DNA of 64,000 nucleotides from Garcia nutans (lineage: Eukaryota; Streptophyta; Magnoliopsida; Malpighiales; Euphorbiaceae): NCBI GenBank assembly GCA_947685225.1, contig CANTUV010000004.1, positions 12,245,001 to 12,309,000 of the forward strand. Reading direction: 5' to 3'. The notes below the pieces were generated by a model, which was given only the letters and a program-made list of their open reading frames with translations, was not told where the DNA came from and did not search any database. The translations under genes and the position numbers were made by a program. Each line of letters starts with the position of its first letter. Positions within the stretch are counted from its first letter, which is position 1. Below are positions 9,589 through 20,986 of this stretch, in pieces.

Positions 9589-11064
9589 TTGACAAGGCAG
9601 GTTCAGATGCTAAACATGAAGAACAATATTTCTTCATCTACTCAAGAAGTGTGTGGAATCTGTGGGACATTTGGGCATGGAGCAAATATATGTCCCTCTG
9701 CATATGAGTCTTTTGGGAATGAAGCTAAGCAAGTTAATGCTATGGGGGGATTTCAACCAAGAGCCAGAAATGATCCTTACTCCAACACTTACAATCCTAG
9801 TTGGAGGAGTCACCCCAATTTTTCCTGGACAACGAATAATGCTCAACAGCCCTTCCATTTGCTCCAGAGACAGAACCAACAACAGGGCCAATCCTCAAAT
9901 CAAGGTCAACCTAAGAGAGAGAGTTTGGAGGAAAGCTTACAGGCTTTTATACAAGTCAGTGCTAAAAATCAGGAGATGAACAACAAGAGGCTGGATTCCT
10001 TGGAAGCATCTTTTAAGAAGGTGGAGACCCAAGTGGGGCAACTTGCACAACAGATGCAGATTCAACAAAAGGGTAAGTTCCCAAGTCAACCTGAGCAGGC
10101 ACAAGCAGTGACTGTTCTTAGGAGTGGCAAGGTAATTAATAATAATGTTGAAAATAACTCTGTGAATGCAGGTGAGCAAGAAAAGAAAAAGGAAGGAGAA
10201 TTAGAGAATAAAGGTGCTAAAGAAGGATCAATGGAGAAGTCCCCTACACCAGATTTGCACAAGGCAAGCAATCCATACCGGCCACCTATACCATTCCCTA
10301 GCAGGTTGAAGGATGATAAAAAAGATAAGCAGTTTTCAGATATCTTCAACATGCTATCTAAGGTAAGTATCAACTTACCTTTACTTGAAGCAATTAAGAA
10401 CATGCCGGCTTATGCTAAATTCTTCAAAGAACTGAATACCAAGAAAAAAAGGTATGAGCCGAATGAAAAGGTGATAGTTTCTGAGGTAGCTAGTGTTGTT
10501 TTGCAGCATAAACTACCTCCTAAGCTAAATGATCCTGGAAGCTTTATTATTCAAATTGCTATGGGGAATGGAAAATGTACTGATGGCATGAGTGATTTGG
10601 GAGCTAGTGTGAATTTAATGCCTTACTCTGTGTACCTTGACTTAGAATTAGGGGAACTTAAGCCAACAAAAATGGTGTTGCAATTAGCTGATAGATCTCT
10701 TAGATTCCCGAAAGGGGTTATAGAAGATGTGTTAGTTAAAGTTGGTGGTTTGATAGTACCTGTGGATTTCATTGTTCTTGACATGGAGGTAAGTAATTCT
10801 TCACCATCTGCACACACCATTTTGCTGGGTAGGACTTTTATGACGACTACCAATACTTTGATAGATGTTAAGAATGGAAAATTATCAATGACTGTTTTGG
10901 GACAAACTGTGGAATTTTCTATTTTTAACACTTCTCCTATTCCTACAACTGCTTTGTATGAGGATTGTTCTTTCATTGATTGTGTTGATGTAGTTGTTTC
11001 AGATGTTTTCTTGCAGACAGGTTCCTCTGATAAATTGGAGCTGGCATTGACTTTGCAGAAATAG
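9589..11064 (+). pseudogene. gag-pro: Athila gag C-terminus (zinc knuckle) and aspartic protease
   Basis: This continues the gag-pol reading in a new frame. Near the start there is a CCHC zinc knuckle (CGICGTFGHGANIC, about 9655-9696) for RNA binding, then a glutamine-rich coiled linker. The Athila protease follows: DLGASVNLMP at about 10592 carries the catalytic aspartate (DLG in place of DTG/DSG, normal for this lineage), followed by QLADRSLRFPKGVIEDVLVK and the LLGRTF motif. The frame ends at 11064; a frameshift just before (about 11040-11050) passes into the RT frame. Confidence 0.88.
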
Positions 11065-14048
11065 CCAGTTGTCTCGAAACCTTAGGAAGTGCTGAAGTAG
11101 AGGAACTTAAGGAGGAGCCAGTTTGTGAACCTTCCCCCATTGAAAAATAAGAGAAGAACCCCTCACTAGAGTTAGAGCTGAAAGAGTTACCTAAGAACCT
11201 GAAATATGTGTTTTTATCTAGTGAACTTAGTGAAGGGGAGGAGATGAGGTTGGTGAGTGAGCTTAAAAGATTAAAGAGAGCAATAGGATGGGGATTGAGT
11301 GACATAAAGGGTATTAGTCCTTCCATGTGCATGCATAGAATCACTTTAGAAGAGGGAGCTAAACCTGTGAGGGAGACCCAAAGGCGACTTAACCCAAATA
11401 TGAGTGAAGTGGTTAAGAAAGAGGTGCTCAAATTACTGGATGAAGGAGTAATATATCCAATTGCTAATAGTGAGTGGGTGAGCCCAGTACATGTAGTTCC
11501 TAAGAAATCTGGAATCACTGTGGTGAAAAATGAGAATAATGAGTTGGTTCCCACTAGGACTACTATTGGGTGGAGAATGTGCATTGATTATAGGAAGTTG
11601 AACAATGCTACAAAGAAAGATCATTTTCCTCTTCCTTTTATTGATCAGATGTTAGATAAACTTTCTGGGCACTCACATTATTGTTTTCTGGATGGCCTTT
11701 CAGGTTACTATCAGGTGCCAATAGCTCCAGAGGATCAGTCAAAGACAACCTTTACTTGCCCTTTTGGGACTTATGCATTTCGTCGTATGCCCTTTGGCTT
11801 GTGCAATGCACCTGCAACTTTTCAGAGATGCATGATGTCTGTCTTCTCAGATATGATCGATGATTTTATTGAGGTATTTATGGATGATTTTTCTATTTTT
11901 GGTAATTCTTTTGATAATTGCCTCGATAAACTTGTTCATGTGCTTGAGAGATGCATTGAATGTAACCTCACTTTAAGTTGGGAAAAGGGTCATTTTATGG
12001 TTACTCAAGGCATTGTTTTAGGTCATGTGGTGTCCAGTAAAAGGATTGAGGTAGATAAAGCTAAAATTGAACTGATTGCTAAGTTACCCCCACCTACCTC
12101 AGTTAAGGGAATAAGACGTTTTCTAGGGCATGTAGGATTTTACAGGAGGTTTATTAAGGATTTTTCCAAAATAAGCCAACCATTGTGCCATTTGTTGGGA
12201 AAAGATGTTCCATTTGAATTTACAGCACAATGCATGCAAGCTTTTAATTCCCTTAAAGAAAAATTGACTAGTGCACCTGTGATTGTAGCTCCTGTCTAGT
12301 CTTTACCTTTTGAAATCATGTGTGATGCATCTAATCATGCAGTAGGAGCTGTTCTTGGGCAAAGGGTTGACAAATACTTGAGAGTAATTTATTATGCCAG
12401 TTTAACCCTGAATAGTGCACGAATGAATACCACCACAACTGAGAAGGAAATGTTACCTGTTGTTTTTGCTTTAGACAAATTTAGAGCATATTTAATTGGG
12501 TAAAAAATTATTGTGCATTCTGATCATGCAGCTCTTAAATATCTATTAACAAAACAACATGCTAAACCGCGCTTAATTAGATTGGTGTTGTTGTTGCAAG
12601 AGTTTGATTTCCAAATCAAGGATACTAAGGGTAGTGAGAATGTTGTTGCTGATCACTTATCCAGATTACCCTTCTTTAGTGAAAATCTTGCATTTGATAA
12701 CATTTATAAAAATTTAGAAGAATTTCCTGATGAGCATCTATTTGTGGTGATTAATGCCCCTTGGTTTGCAGATATTGCTAACTATCTTGCTTGTGGTATT
12801 TTGAGATCTAACATGTCCTTTCAGGAAAAGAAAAGGTTTATACACTTGAGTAAGTTTTATTTTTGGGATGAACCTTATCTATTCCGGATATGCAAAGATG
12901 AGATAGTTCGCAGGTGTGTAGCTGAGGAAGAGCAATTGAGTGTTCTTCAATTTTGTCATGACCTTCACTATGGGGGTCATTTTGGAGGAAGGAAGACTGC
13001 AGAAAAGGTGCTTCAAAGTGGTTTTTACTGGCCTACTTTATTTAAAGATGCTCAAGACTATTGTAAGCACTGTGATCGTTGCCAAAGAGTAGGTAACATT
13101 GGGAGGAGAAATGAAATGCCCCTTCAGTCATATATTGTTGTTGAACTGTTTGATGTGTGGGGAATAGACTTCATGGGTCCTTTCCCCAAGTCCTTTGGTT
13201 ATGAATACATTTTAGTTGCTGTTGATTATGTTTCCAAATGGGTGGAGGCAATCCCCACCCGTACTAATGATGCTAATATTGTTGTTAAATTTGTGAAGGA
13301 AAATATTCTTAGCAGGTTTGGCACACCAAGGGTGATAGTCAGTGACGGGGGGAGTCATTTTTGCAACAGGCTTTTTGAGAAGTTAATGCACAAATCTGGT
13401 GTGAAGCATAAGGTGGCAACCCCATACCATCCACAGACTTCTGGGCAAGTGGAAACATCCAACAAGCAGCTAAAAGGAATTCTGGAGAAGACAGTCAACA
13501 CATCCAGGAAGGATTGGGCAAGCAGATTGCATGATGCACTATGGGCATATCGGACTGCTTTCAAAACTCCTCTAGGTATGAGTCCATATCAATTGGTGTT
13601 TGGAAAAGCTTGTCACTTACCAGTGGAGTTGGAGCACAGAGCATATTGGGCAATCAAGACTCTGAATTTGGACTTGGACAAAGCAAAAAGAGAAAGATTT
13701 CTGCAAATTTCAGAGTTAGATCAGCTGAGGAATGAGGCTTATGAGAGCTCAAAAATTTACAAGGATCGCACTAAAGCACTTCATGATAAAATTATAGTGC
13801 GAAAGACATTGAGTCCAGGTATGAAGGTTTTACTTTTTAACTCACGACTCCATTTTTTTCCAGGTAAACTCAAGTCTCGATGGAGTGGTCCTTTCGAGAT
13901 AACTCAGGTATATCCTTCTGGTGCAATTGAATTACTTAACTCTAGAACAGGTGAGACTTTCAAAGTGAATGGACAGAGAGTTAAGCCATACAATGAAGGA
14001 TTTCAGGAAGTGAGGGTCATTGACAGTACTTTGATTCATGATCCCTAG
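11050..14048 (+). pseudogene. pol: Athila pol: reverse transcriptase, RNase H, integrase
   Basis: This copies element RNA into DNA and inserts it. One reading frame covers the whole stretch with only three in-frame stops: TAA 11148-11150, TAG 12297-12299 and TAA 12501-12503. RT (about 11400-12100) has RMCIDYRKLN, the DGLSGYYQ block and the catalytic FMDDFSIFG. RNase H (about 12300-12680) begins FEIMCDASNHAVGAVLG. Integrase (about 12940-13700) has an HHCC zinc finger (H..H, CKHCDRC) and the D,D,E core (WGIDFMGPFP; VIVSDGGSHF; then PHQTSGQVE-type segment). The last part is a chromodomain-free C-terminus with SRLHFFPGKLKSRWSGPF. Apart from the stops the protein looks complete. Confidence 0.92.
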
Positions 14049-14782
14049 GCCTTGCATCATGTCCAGCTTTATGACATTAAAGAAGCGCTAAATGGGAGGC
14101 AACCCATCGGTTTGCATTTATTTTTCGTAGTTGTAATTTTAAGTTTAGTGAGTTTTGATTTATGTTTGGTTTCAATAAATGGACTGTGCTTTGATTGGTT
14201 TTTCGTTACTTTGTGTTTCAGGGTGTTTAAAGAAGAAGGTTTGCAAAATTGTTTAAAAAAAAAGTAAAATTAATAAAAAGGCAGTAGGTGACATGACCAA
14301 AGGACTTGGCCGTGTCCCTTGGCCGTGTCACACATTGGACACGGCCAAGCTTTTTCATAAAAAAAAATTGATCATTTTGCAAATTTTATATAGAATTGGA
14401 CACACCCAGGGGACACGGCCGTGTCCCCCAAAAAACCATGAGACACGGCCGTGTGCTCTCCACTTGGCCGTGTCCCTCCACTTTCACACACCAACACGGC
14501 CAAGTCAACACACACACGGCCGTGTCACTCCAATTTTAAACTTTTAAAAGCCCGATCTAGCCCAGTTTCTTTTCAAAAATCCCTAATCTCCTATTCTTCA
14601 TCTCTTTCGTTCTCTCGCTCTCTGTAACACCAAATCCATAGCTTTTTATTTCAAAACTTCATATCATCCATTAAAACTTCAAATTTCTTCAACAAAACTT
14701 GAGATAATCACTTGAAACTTCCTCTTTACTCATATAATCTTGATTTAATTCAGTTTTGAGTGTTAATTTTTCAGATCTCAAG
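14049..14782 (+). other. Athila spacer between pol and the env-position ORF, promoter-like
   Basis: It begins with the 'gcgctaaatgggaggcaaccca' motif commonly found just after Athila pol. A palindrome cluster (14287-14530) follows, then an AT-rich TTTTAAAAG word, CT-rich tracts with CCCTAATC, and a TTTTTCAG acceptor-like site at 14767-14774 right before the ORF ATG. No convincing ORF. Confidence 0.6.
14287..14530. repeat. CACGGCCGTG palindrome cluster upstream of env-position ORF
   Basis: About ten GGCCGTGTCCC, GACACGGCC or ACACGGCCGTGTC words occur in 245 bp. They are the same words as in the LTR U3 cluster, but in an internal position. Confidence 0.85.
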
Positions 14783-15967
14783 ATGCCAAGAACTAAAACT
14801 GTATCACACCGCAAGAAGAAGAAATCTGGAGCCGAAGGAGCTTCGTCATCTTCCTCAACTTTATCTCACATGAGGGCAAGTCTTTTGGCTCGGGGTTTTT
14901 TCCCGACAAGGTATGTGAATGACGAATCTCTAGATGCTTTGCAAATGAGAACTGCTTTTTATAGATATGTGCAATATCTTGGGTGGAAGACTTTTGTCTC
15001 ATTGAGACCTCTGCAAATTGAGGAGCTTACCCTAGAATTTTTGACAACTCTTAAGGTGGATAGGGATGATAAGAAAATCTGCAGGAGACTGATGTTTAAA
15101 TTAATGGGTAGATCATTTGTGCTTACTATTGATCAGTTGAATGATATCTATGGTTTTCATCAGCATGGGGAAAGATCGATACCCAAAGATTTTAGACAAA
15201 AATTTGCTTAGGGAGCCTTAGTCTCGGGTACTTATGTGGCCAAATCGGCCAAAGCATCTAAATTACGGAACCCTACTTTGAGATATTTGCACAGGTTTAT
15301 GTCATGTGGGTTCTTTGCTCGGAAGGAGAGCCCGGGTGTGGTTGAGTCGAGTGAGTTATTTTTCTTGGATTGTGTTTTGAATGAAATGAATATTAGTGCC
15401 GGCTATTGGTTAGCCGATATTTTTGACACTGTAGCTAATAAAAGGAAGGGGGCTATTTGTGTTGGAGGATTGATCACTACATTAGCAGTAGCCCTGGTTG
15501 AGGATTTTGACCCGAGTACTACTCGGATGACCCGTATTTTGGGTAATGATTCCTTGGATTTAGCTACCTTTGAGAAGATGCACATGGTGGTGTATAGGAG
15601 AGGGACTTTTGTGATGCCTTCAGCTGAGCCTGAAGCACCGGGGGACAGGCAGAAGAGAGCCCGGGTTGAAGAGGAGTTAGATTTGGATTCTTTAGGTCTA
15701 GATGAGGATGCTCCGGTCTCGGAACATCAAGAGGTACTTCTGAGGATTGAGGCCCTGGAAGGCAAAGTGGATCGACTGGATAGCAAGGTGGACCGTAACC
15801 ATGCTGAGATCTTACAGCAGATGGAACAGATTAATAGTAACCTTGCAACGATCTTGAGTCTCCATCCCTCAGCTGCATCATCTTCCCGCCCACATTTTCC
15901 ATATATTTTCAGTCCTTGCTTTATTTTATTTAATGTACTTTTGTTTTATTTTTTGTTTTTATTTTAA
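14783..15967 (+). pseudogene. Athila env-position ORF ('ORF-1'-type protein), one stop
   Basis: The ATG at 14783 (MPRTKTV) follows a pyrimidine-rich TTTTTCAG. The frame is single except for one TAG at 15209-15211. The N-terminus is basic and serine-rich. The middle (about 14880-15200) resembles the Arabidopsis Athila ORF-1 family, with FPTRYVN, a LGW.TFVSLRP segment and LTLEFLTTLKV. The C-terminal part is acidic and then has a heptad-rich coiled coil (RIEALEGKVDRLDSKVDR onward, about 15745-15850) and a hydrophobic tail (about 15910-15967). Athila proteins at this place are often called env-like; entry function is not shown. I would call it an Athila accessory protein. It is an old, interrupted copy. 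Confidence 0.7.
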
Positions 15968-17485
15968 TGTTAACATTTTGTATTTGGATATTTTATTTTT
16001 ATATTGTACTCTTATTTTTGAACTTTTGTGTTTGTGATGGAAAGCTAGGATTTTGCCTCACCGGGTACGATGGAAGACAGGTTGTCCTTTGACTCTTTTT
16101 ATTTATTATTCTTGTTTTACATTGAGGACAATGTAAATTTTAAGTGTGGGGTACTCTTTAAGCTTTCTTTTAATTCTTGTTTTGCTTATTGTGGTTGTTT
16201 TGTTTATTGTGTTTGTTGTGCATGGCATAATTGTTGAAAATTTATTGATCTTTTCTTTAATTCTAGCATTATAGTTGAGACTTTGGTATCAGCATAGAAA
16301 TGAGCATTTGAATTTATTCGGGATTAATTTTTGCATTCTGCAATTCATGACATATAAATCTTTGTGAACCCACCTGTGTGAGTTTTGAGCCTCATAAAAT
16401 TTGATATTTTTGTCAATTGATTTTCTTTTCTTAAGTGTGCACCTTCATGATGTTGCATCTCTAGAGTTTGCTTTTGCATACTTATTGAACTCACATTGTG
16501 ATTTAATCTCAAGTTTTAAAATGATGAAGGCAAATTAGGTTAGCCCCTTTACCTTAAAGAGACTTCCCTTTATATTGATTTCCTTAGTGAGCCAAGTTGA
16601 GCCATTGACCGTTTCTTGTTTGATTAACACAATTCTCAACTTAACATGTTCTTATTATCATCATACCTATGCATTAAGGAATGGAGTTGTATGATTTGAC
16701 AATAGGGTAGTTTATTTCAAGTTTGTGGTAAGTAAAAAAAATATGGAATTCCTAATTGAGGGTTGAAATGCATACTTTGCATATTGTATTTGATTAAGAG
16801 TCATTATTCTTTTCCTCTACATTTTAAGCTAGATGTTCCATGTAAGTTTATACTTTGTATATATATATATATATTAAAAAAATAAACTAAATAAAAAAAG
16901 AGAAAAAGAAAAAGTGAAAATAAAACAAAAAGAGATATATATATTCAAAGTTCATATATTTTATAGCCATAGAGGAATTTTGACTCATGTACTTTTCTTT
17001 TAGTGTGCAAGTATGTAAGATTGTTAAGGGTTGGTGAGTATGCTATCTAAGGAGTTATGAAATTCTTAGCAAGAGTAGTGTCTAATTTAGATACTCCATT
17101 TCTTGATGCTCCAGCTTAAATGTCTTTTCTCACACCTTACCTTAGCCCCATTACATCCAAATAAAAGACCTTCGGATTATTTCTTGAGAAAATCAGTGAG
17201 GGAGATTGGATAATTAAGCAAGTTTATGGCAGTATGCACTCATGAGTGGTATGAGTGATTAACCTTTGAAATCGAGTGAAACACTTAGTTGAGAGATAAG
17301 ATTTGTATGTTTGGATTAATGAATGAGTTAAGAAAATCCTTGATTGAAGGAAATTGCAATTATTTATGTCTGATTCTTTAAGTATTTCATCTATATGCTG
17401 AAATTTTAGTTAAGGTTGTTTGAGTTTTTAATTTATGCCATGTGAATTTGCTTGAGGACAAGCAAAGTTTTAAGTGTGGGGTAGT
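15968..17485 (+). other. Athila 3' untranslated region
   Basis: Non-coding and AT-rich. Soon after the ORF there is a second purine motif (TTTTAAGTGTGGGG, about 16138-16151) equal to the true polypurine tract motif at 17471-17481. The tract at 16850-16945 is AT/purine-rich low complexity. The last 400 bp (17086-17485) are duplicated at 6605-7004. Confidence 0.75.
17472..17481 (+). other. Polypurine tract of Athila
   Basis: AAGTGTGGGG four bases before the LTR start TGTTTT; the same motif stands before the 5' LTR at 6991-7000. Confidence 0.6.
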
Positions 17486-19072
17486 TGTTTTATTAGTTTT
17501 TGTTATAGTTTTGTGTCTTGTTTGTTATGTTAATTATTGTTTTTATTTAGGTATTTTGTTAGTTTTAATTGGTTTGTTTAGTGTTTTCTTTAATTGTGTA
17601 GTTTTAGTTTATTTCTGTGTTTCTGTCATTTTTTATTTAATTTTTAGTATGTGTTTATGTTTTGTTGGATATTGTTTATTTAATTCTTGTTTAAGTTTTG
17701 TTTGCCAGTTTTGTGTTAGGTTAAAACAGCAAGGAAACAAATTGAAGATGAAATGGGCAGAAGCTGACATAGGCAGAGGACACGGCCAAGTCACTGGCCG
17801 TGTCCCATACCAAGATTAAATTGAAGAGCAAGTCCCAGTAGCAGACACAAGCAAGGGACACGGCCAAGTCAAGTGTGGCCGTGTCCCTCCAAAGAAGAGC
17901 AACACGACCAAGTCACCTTGACTTGGCCGTGTCTCACTTGTTACCAAAGGAAAGGAAGATCAAAAATTAAACAGAAGCGGACACATGCAAGGGACACGGC
18001 CGTGTCACCTGGCCGTGTCCCTCCAACAAGCTCTCACACGGCCGTGTCCCTCATCACCTGGCCGTGTCCCTCATGAACCAAACGCACATCGAATTTTAAA
18101 GCCGACGTTTCGTATAAAAGCAAAAAGAAAGTTAGGGTTTGGGGACGGTTGACGATTTTGAGATTAGTTTGAGCCGTCAGAGAGTAGAGATTAGGGTTTT
18201 TACTTTATTTTCTTGATTTTGATTAAACTTTGGATCAAAACTAGCTAGATTAGATTGTTCATGCCAGTTATTCATTCTTCTTGCAAGATTTGAACAAGAG
18301 ATTATTCAGAAGCTTCAAGGAGTTGTAACTTGGTTTTGTTCTTGAACTTATTCTCTTTATTTTTATTAAACAGATATTATCATGTCTATTTCGATTTCTT
18401 TGAACATTAATGAGATGAATATGTTTGTTTGCATCATGAACTAATTTGATCTAGTCTAGGGTTTGTATGGATCTGCTATGATTGTATGAATTGGTTATTC
18501 TCTTAGCTAATAATTTCTTTTGCCTTTATTGAATGAAATATTGTTACATATGATTGATTGGCCACCAATTGTGTATTTTAGGTATTAGATGATGAATTGA
18601 GAGATGAAGTCTAATGCTGGAATAATTCAATTAAGGACTTAGGTGAATTAGAAATATAACCTATTAAAAAGATTGTTTCAATTATAACAAGATTAGTTGT
18701 AAGAGGTTTGAATGCGAGAGCTTATTTCCTTGACTCAATTAATTAAGTTGTTTAGATTTAATCTTAGAAATTAAATTAGTTAAGTGGAATAACCGTTAAT
18801 ACATATAAGTAGTAGAGAAGTGCAAACCCTAGACCCTTTTATCAAGTGAATCAAAATATCAGTTTTTAGTTATTTTTATTGTTTTAAACTTCAATTAAAC
18901 CTTTTCATTACTTAGCAATTTAAATTTCTTTAATTACTTGTTACTTTTAATTTGATAATCAATTACCCACTTTGGCTTCCTTGTGAGACGACCTTGGGGC
19001 GATCACCTTTGCTACAGCTACCTCGTATACTTGCGAGTGACGCTTTGTGGTAGAGTTAATTCGAGCGCAACA
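17486..19072 (+). mobile_element. Athila 3' LTR
   Basis: About 1587 bp, nearly identical to 7005-8589 with scattered substitutions and one short indel in the palindrome cluster (17762-18075). TATA box at 18113-18120. It ends GAGCGCAACA at 19072, directly followed by Tat2 sequence. Confidence 0.82.
17762..18075. repeat. CACGGCCGTG palindrome cluster, Athila 3' LTR
   Basis: Counterpart of 7281-7590; several words differ by single bases (for example GGCCAAGTC versus GACCAAGTC), and one copy at about 17875 is rearranged. Confidence 0.85.
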
Positions 19073-19162
19073 ATTTTTACGACTTTCAAGCCAGAAAATA
19101 GGTTTTTCACTGCAGGATTTTTATTTTTCCCTCAACAATGAACCCTCTTTTTTAACCATGTG

Positions 19163-20471
19163 ATGCATGAATGGACCAAGAGCCTCCATAATGTTGAAAG
19201 GATCAATATGGGAAGATATGGATTGAAAGTTGTTGCTACTCTTAGAGGCGTAGCTGTAGATTGGGATTTCTTACATGCTTGTATTAGATTTTGGGATCCC
19301 CAAGCTCATGTCTTCAGATTTGGTGCCCGGATGGACAAGATGTGTCCTCTTTTTGAGGAATTCTGCTCAATTATTGGATGTGATCCAAATGCCCCTCTTG
19401 TAAGGCATGAGGTTCGAGTTGGCTATGTGGGGTCTTTTCAGAGGCTTTTCAACTTTACAAGGCCTCAAGCTCAAGCTGTGATTGTGGATGGGAATAAGGC
19501 GATGCTGCTTCCTTTGATTGATGCATTCTTGACTGCTAATTTTGAAGGTGAGATTCAACTGAAGCATAGGATCCGAGCTTTTATTTTCTGCCTGTTAGCT
19601 GGGTTTCTTTTCAACCGTGACCCTGGCTTTAGAGATTTACGGCTTTGCCCCATGATTAGGCAGATGGAAGAACTTAACTGCATTGGTGGTATGATTCTGG
19701 CTGAGACTATTCAGAGTCTTGACAGAACAGCACTTGGATTTGAATATTGGATTGTTACTCCGATTATTCTTCAGGTAATTTTGTTATACCTTTTGTTTCT
19801 TCTCATTTTTTTTCTGTAAATAGAAACGATCTATATTTATTTATTTATTTTTATTTTAGGTTTGGCTGAGAGACCATCTCCAAGTGGTTGCCGCTCCCCA
19901 TGCCTTGACTTATAACCCTTCTCAGTATCGTAATAGAAGAATCCATGTTTCTTTTCCTTCTATGACCAGGTGGATTATCTGGTTGTATGAGCTTGGACCA
20001 GAAGAATTGTTGTGGTACATCTCTTGGTATAGAATTTCTCGCTTCATGGAGGCAAATGCAATGCATAACCATGTCTACCTTCTTGGTTTCACTCATAGTA
20101 CATGGTATAGTGCTTGTCGCGTCCTTAGGTAGATGGGGATTGATCAGAGGGTTCCTCTTCCTGTTGGGCTTACTATTGCTGCCCCTATTACTCCTGGAGT
20201 TACTCGAGCTGTTCTTCAAACTTGGGTTAGGAACCATCAGATGATCAGGCCTTTTGCAGAGCCTTCCCTTGTCTAGCCTACTCCAGAGTATAGGACTTGG
20301 TTTATAGCCGAAGTTTGGCCAATTGAAAAGCCAAGGAGGCATGCATTGCTGCAGGAGCTGGAGGGAGAGGAGGTGGTTCCTCTTAACGAGGAGAAAATAG
20401 ATGTTGCAGAGAGTTCCAGAGCTAAGGAAGATACAGAAGACTCTGCCCCACGTAGGAGGCGTAGGATTTAG
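19163..20471 (+). pseudogene. Antisense accessory ORF of Tat2 with a predicted intron
   Basis: It runs opposite to gag-pol at the element's 3' end. Exon 1 starts at ATG 19163 and ends CTTCAG at 19774; exon 2 starts GTTTGG at 19860. Joined, the frame continues to TAG 20469-20471, interrupted by TAG at 20130-20132 and 20274-20276, both plausible CAG to TAG changes. The content (TLRGVAVDWDFLHACIRFWD, then CPLFEEFCSIIGCDP, PLIDAFL) resembles the plant DUF7745-type proteins often found with Tat elements; no catalytic motif is visible. The C-terminus is acidic and ends in RRRRRI. Antisense extra ORFs between pol and the 3' LTR are known in Tat elements; the family name here is from memory of motif style. 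Confidence 0.65.
19775..19859 (+). other. Predicted phase-0 intron in the antisense ORF
   Basis: 85 bp with a CAG|GTAATT donor, a very T-rich body and a TTTATTTTAG|GT acceptor. Removal keeps the frame exactly (Q|VW). Reading through gives a stop after a short hydrophobic stretch. Confidence 0.7.
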
Positions 20472-20986
20472 ACCCTAGGATTGACTCTATTGTCTTTTTT
20501 TTTTGGATTGCTTTTACCTTTTTGGTTCATTTGATGCTTTGGGAGTTATGGTTTGACTCTTTTGATTGGTTTGATATTTCATGGAATGAATGACTCTTTT
20601 TGGAATAAATGACTCTTTTCGGAATGAATGACTCTTTTATTTGCTTTCCAAGCATTATCTACTTTATTTACTTGCTCTAATTTTTGTTTAAGCCGTCCTT
20701 TTGGATTTTCAACTTAGCGAGCTCTTACCGATTCTTGCCTAAGCTGACCTTTGCGGGTTTTCGACTTAGCAGGCCCCACTATTGCCTAAGCCTCCCTTTG
20801 TGGGTTTTTGACTTAGCGGGATTTTTCTTTCTTTTCTTTTCTTTTTTTTATTTATATATATTGGCAAAGGAAAAATGAATCAATGATTTTTATTAAAATT
20901 TAGACCGTGCTCAAGGAGAGCTGCCTACATATCTCGAATTAGTTTGCGAGAATCAGGTCTAATGTAGTTCCTTTTTGAGTGCTTCT
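20472..20986 (+). other. Tat2 spacer between antisense ORF and pol, with short repeats
   Basis: It contains about three copies of a GGAATGAATGACTCTTTT word (20581-20640) and three imperfect copies of a unit with 'gcctaagc..tcctttg.gggtttt.gacttagc' (about 20690-20822), each of which can fold because CTAAG and CTTAG flank it. A 'ctgcctacatatctcg...gaatcaggtc' block (about 20920-20960), frequent in plant Tat elements between pol and the extra ORF, lies near the pol end. No gene is evident. Confidence 0.65.

Larger units (their letters stand above)
6605..19072 (+). mobile_element. Athila-lineage gypsy element, nearly complete but decayed
   Basis: The order is partial 3' UTR and polypurine tract (6605-7004), LTR (7005-8589), tRNA-Asp PBS, gag, protease, RT-RNase H-integrase, a long env-position ORF, 3' UTR, polypurine tract, LTR (17486-19072). 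Lineage is read from protease DLGASVNLMP, RT FMDDFSIFG and the tRNA-Asp PBS. Three visible stops plus frameshifts make it non-autonomous now. No TSD can be assigned because the left side begins with duplicated internal sequence rather than a clean LTR border. Confidence 0.9.

Noticed and set aside
14281..14547. 84-codon frame with RPCP repeats
   Set aside because: Translation of the palindrome cluster; no conservation of frame in the homologous LTR clusters.
16138..16151. Second polypurine motif as the start of the Athila 3' LTR
   Set aside because: The following sequence does not begin with TG and is not found in the 5' LTR; the repeat between LTRs begins only at 17086 and fits TGTTTT at 17486.
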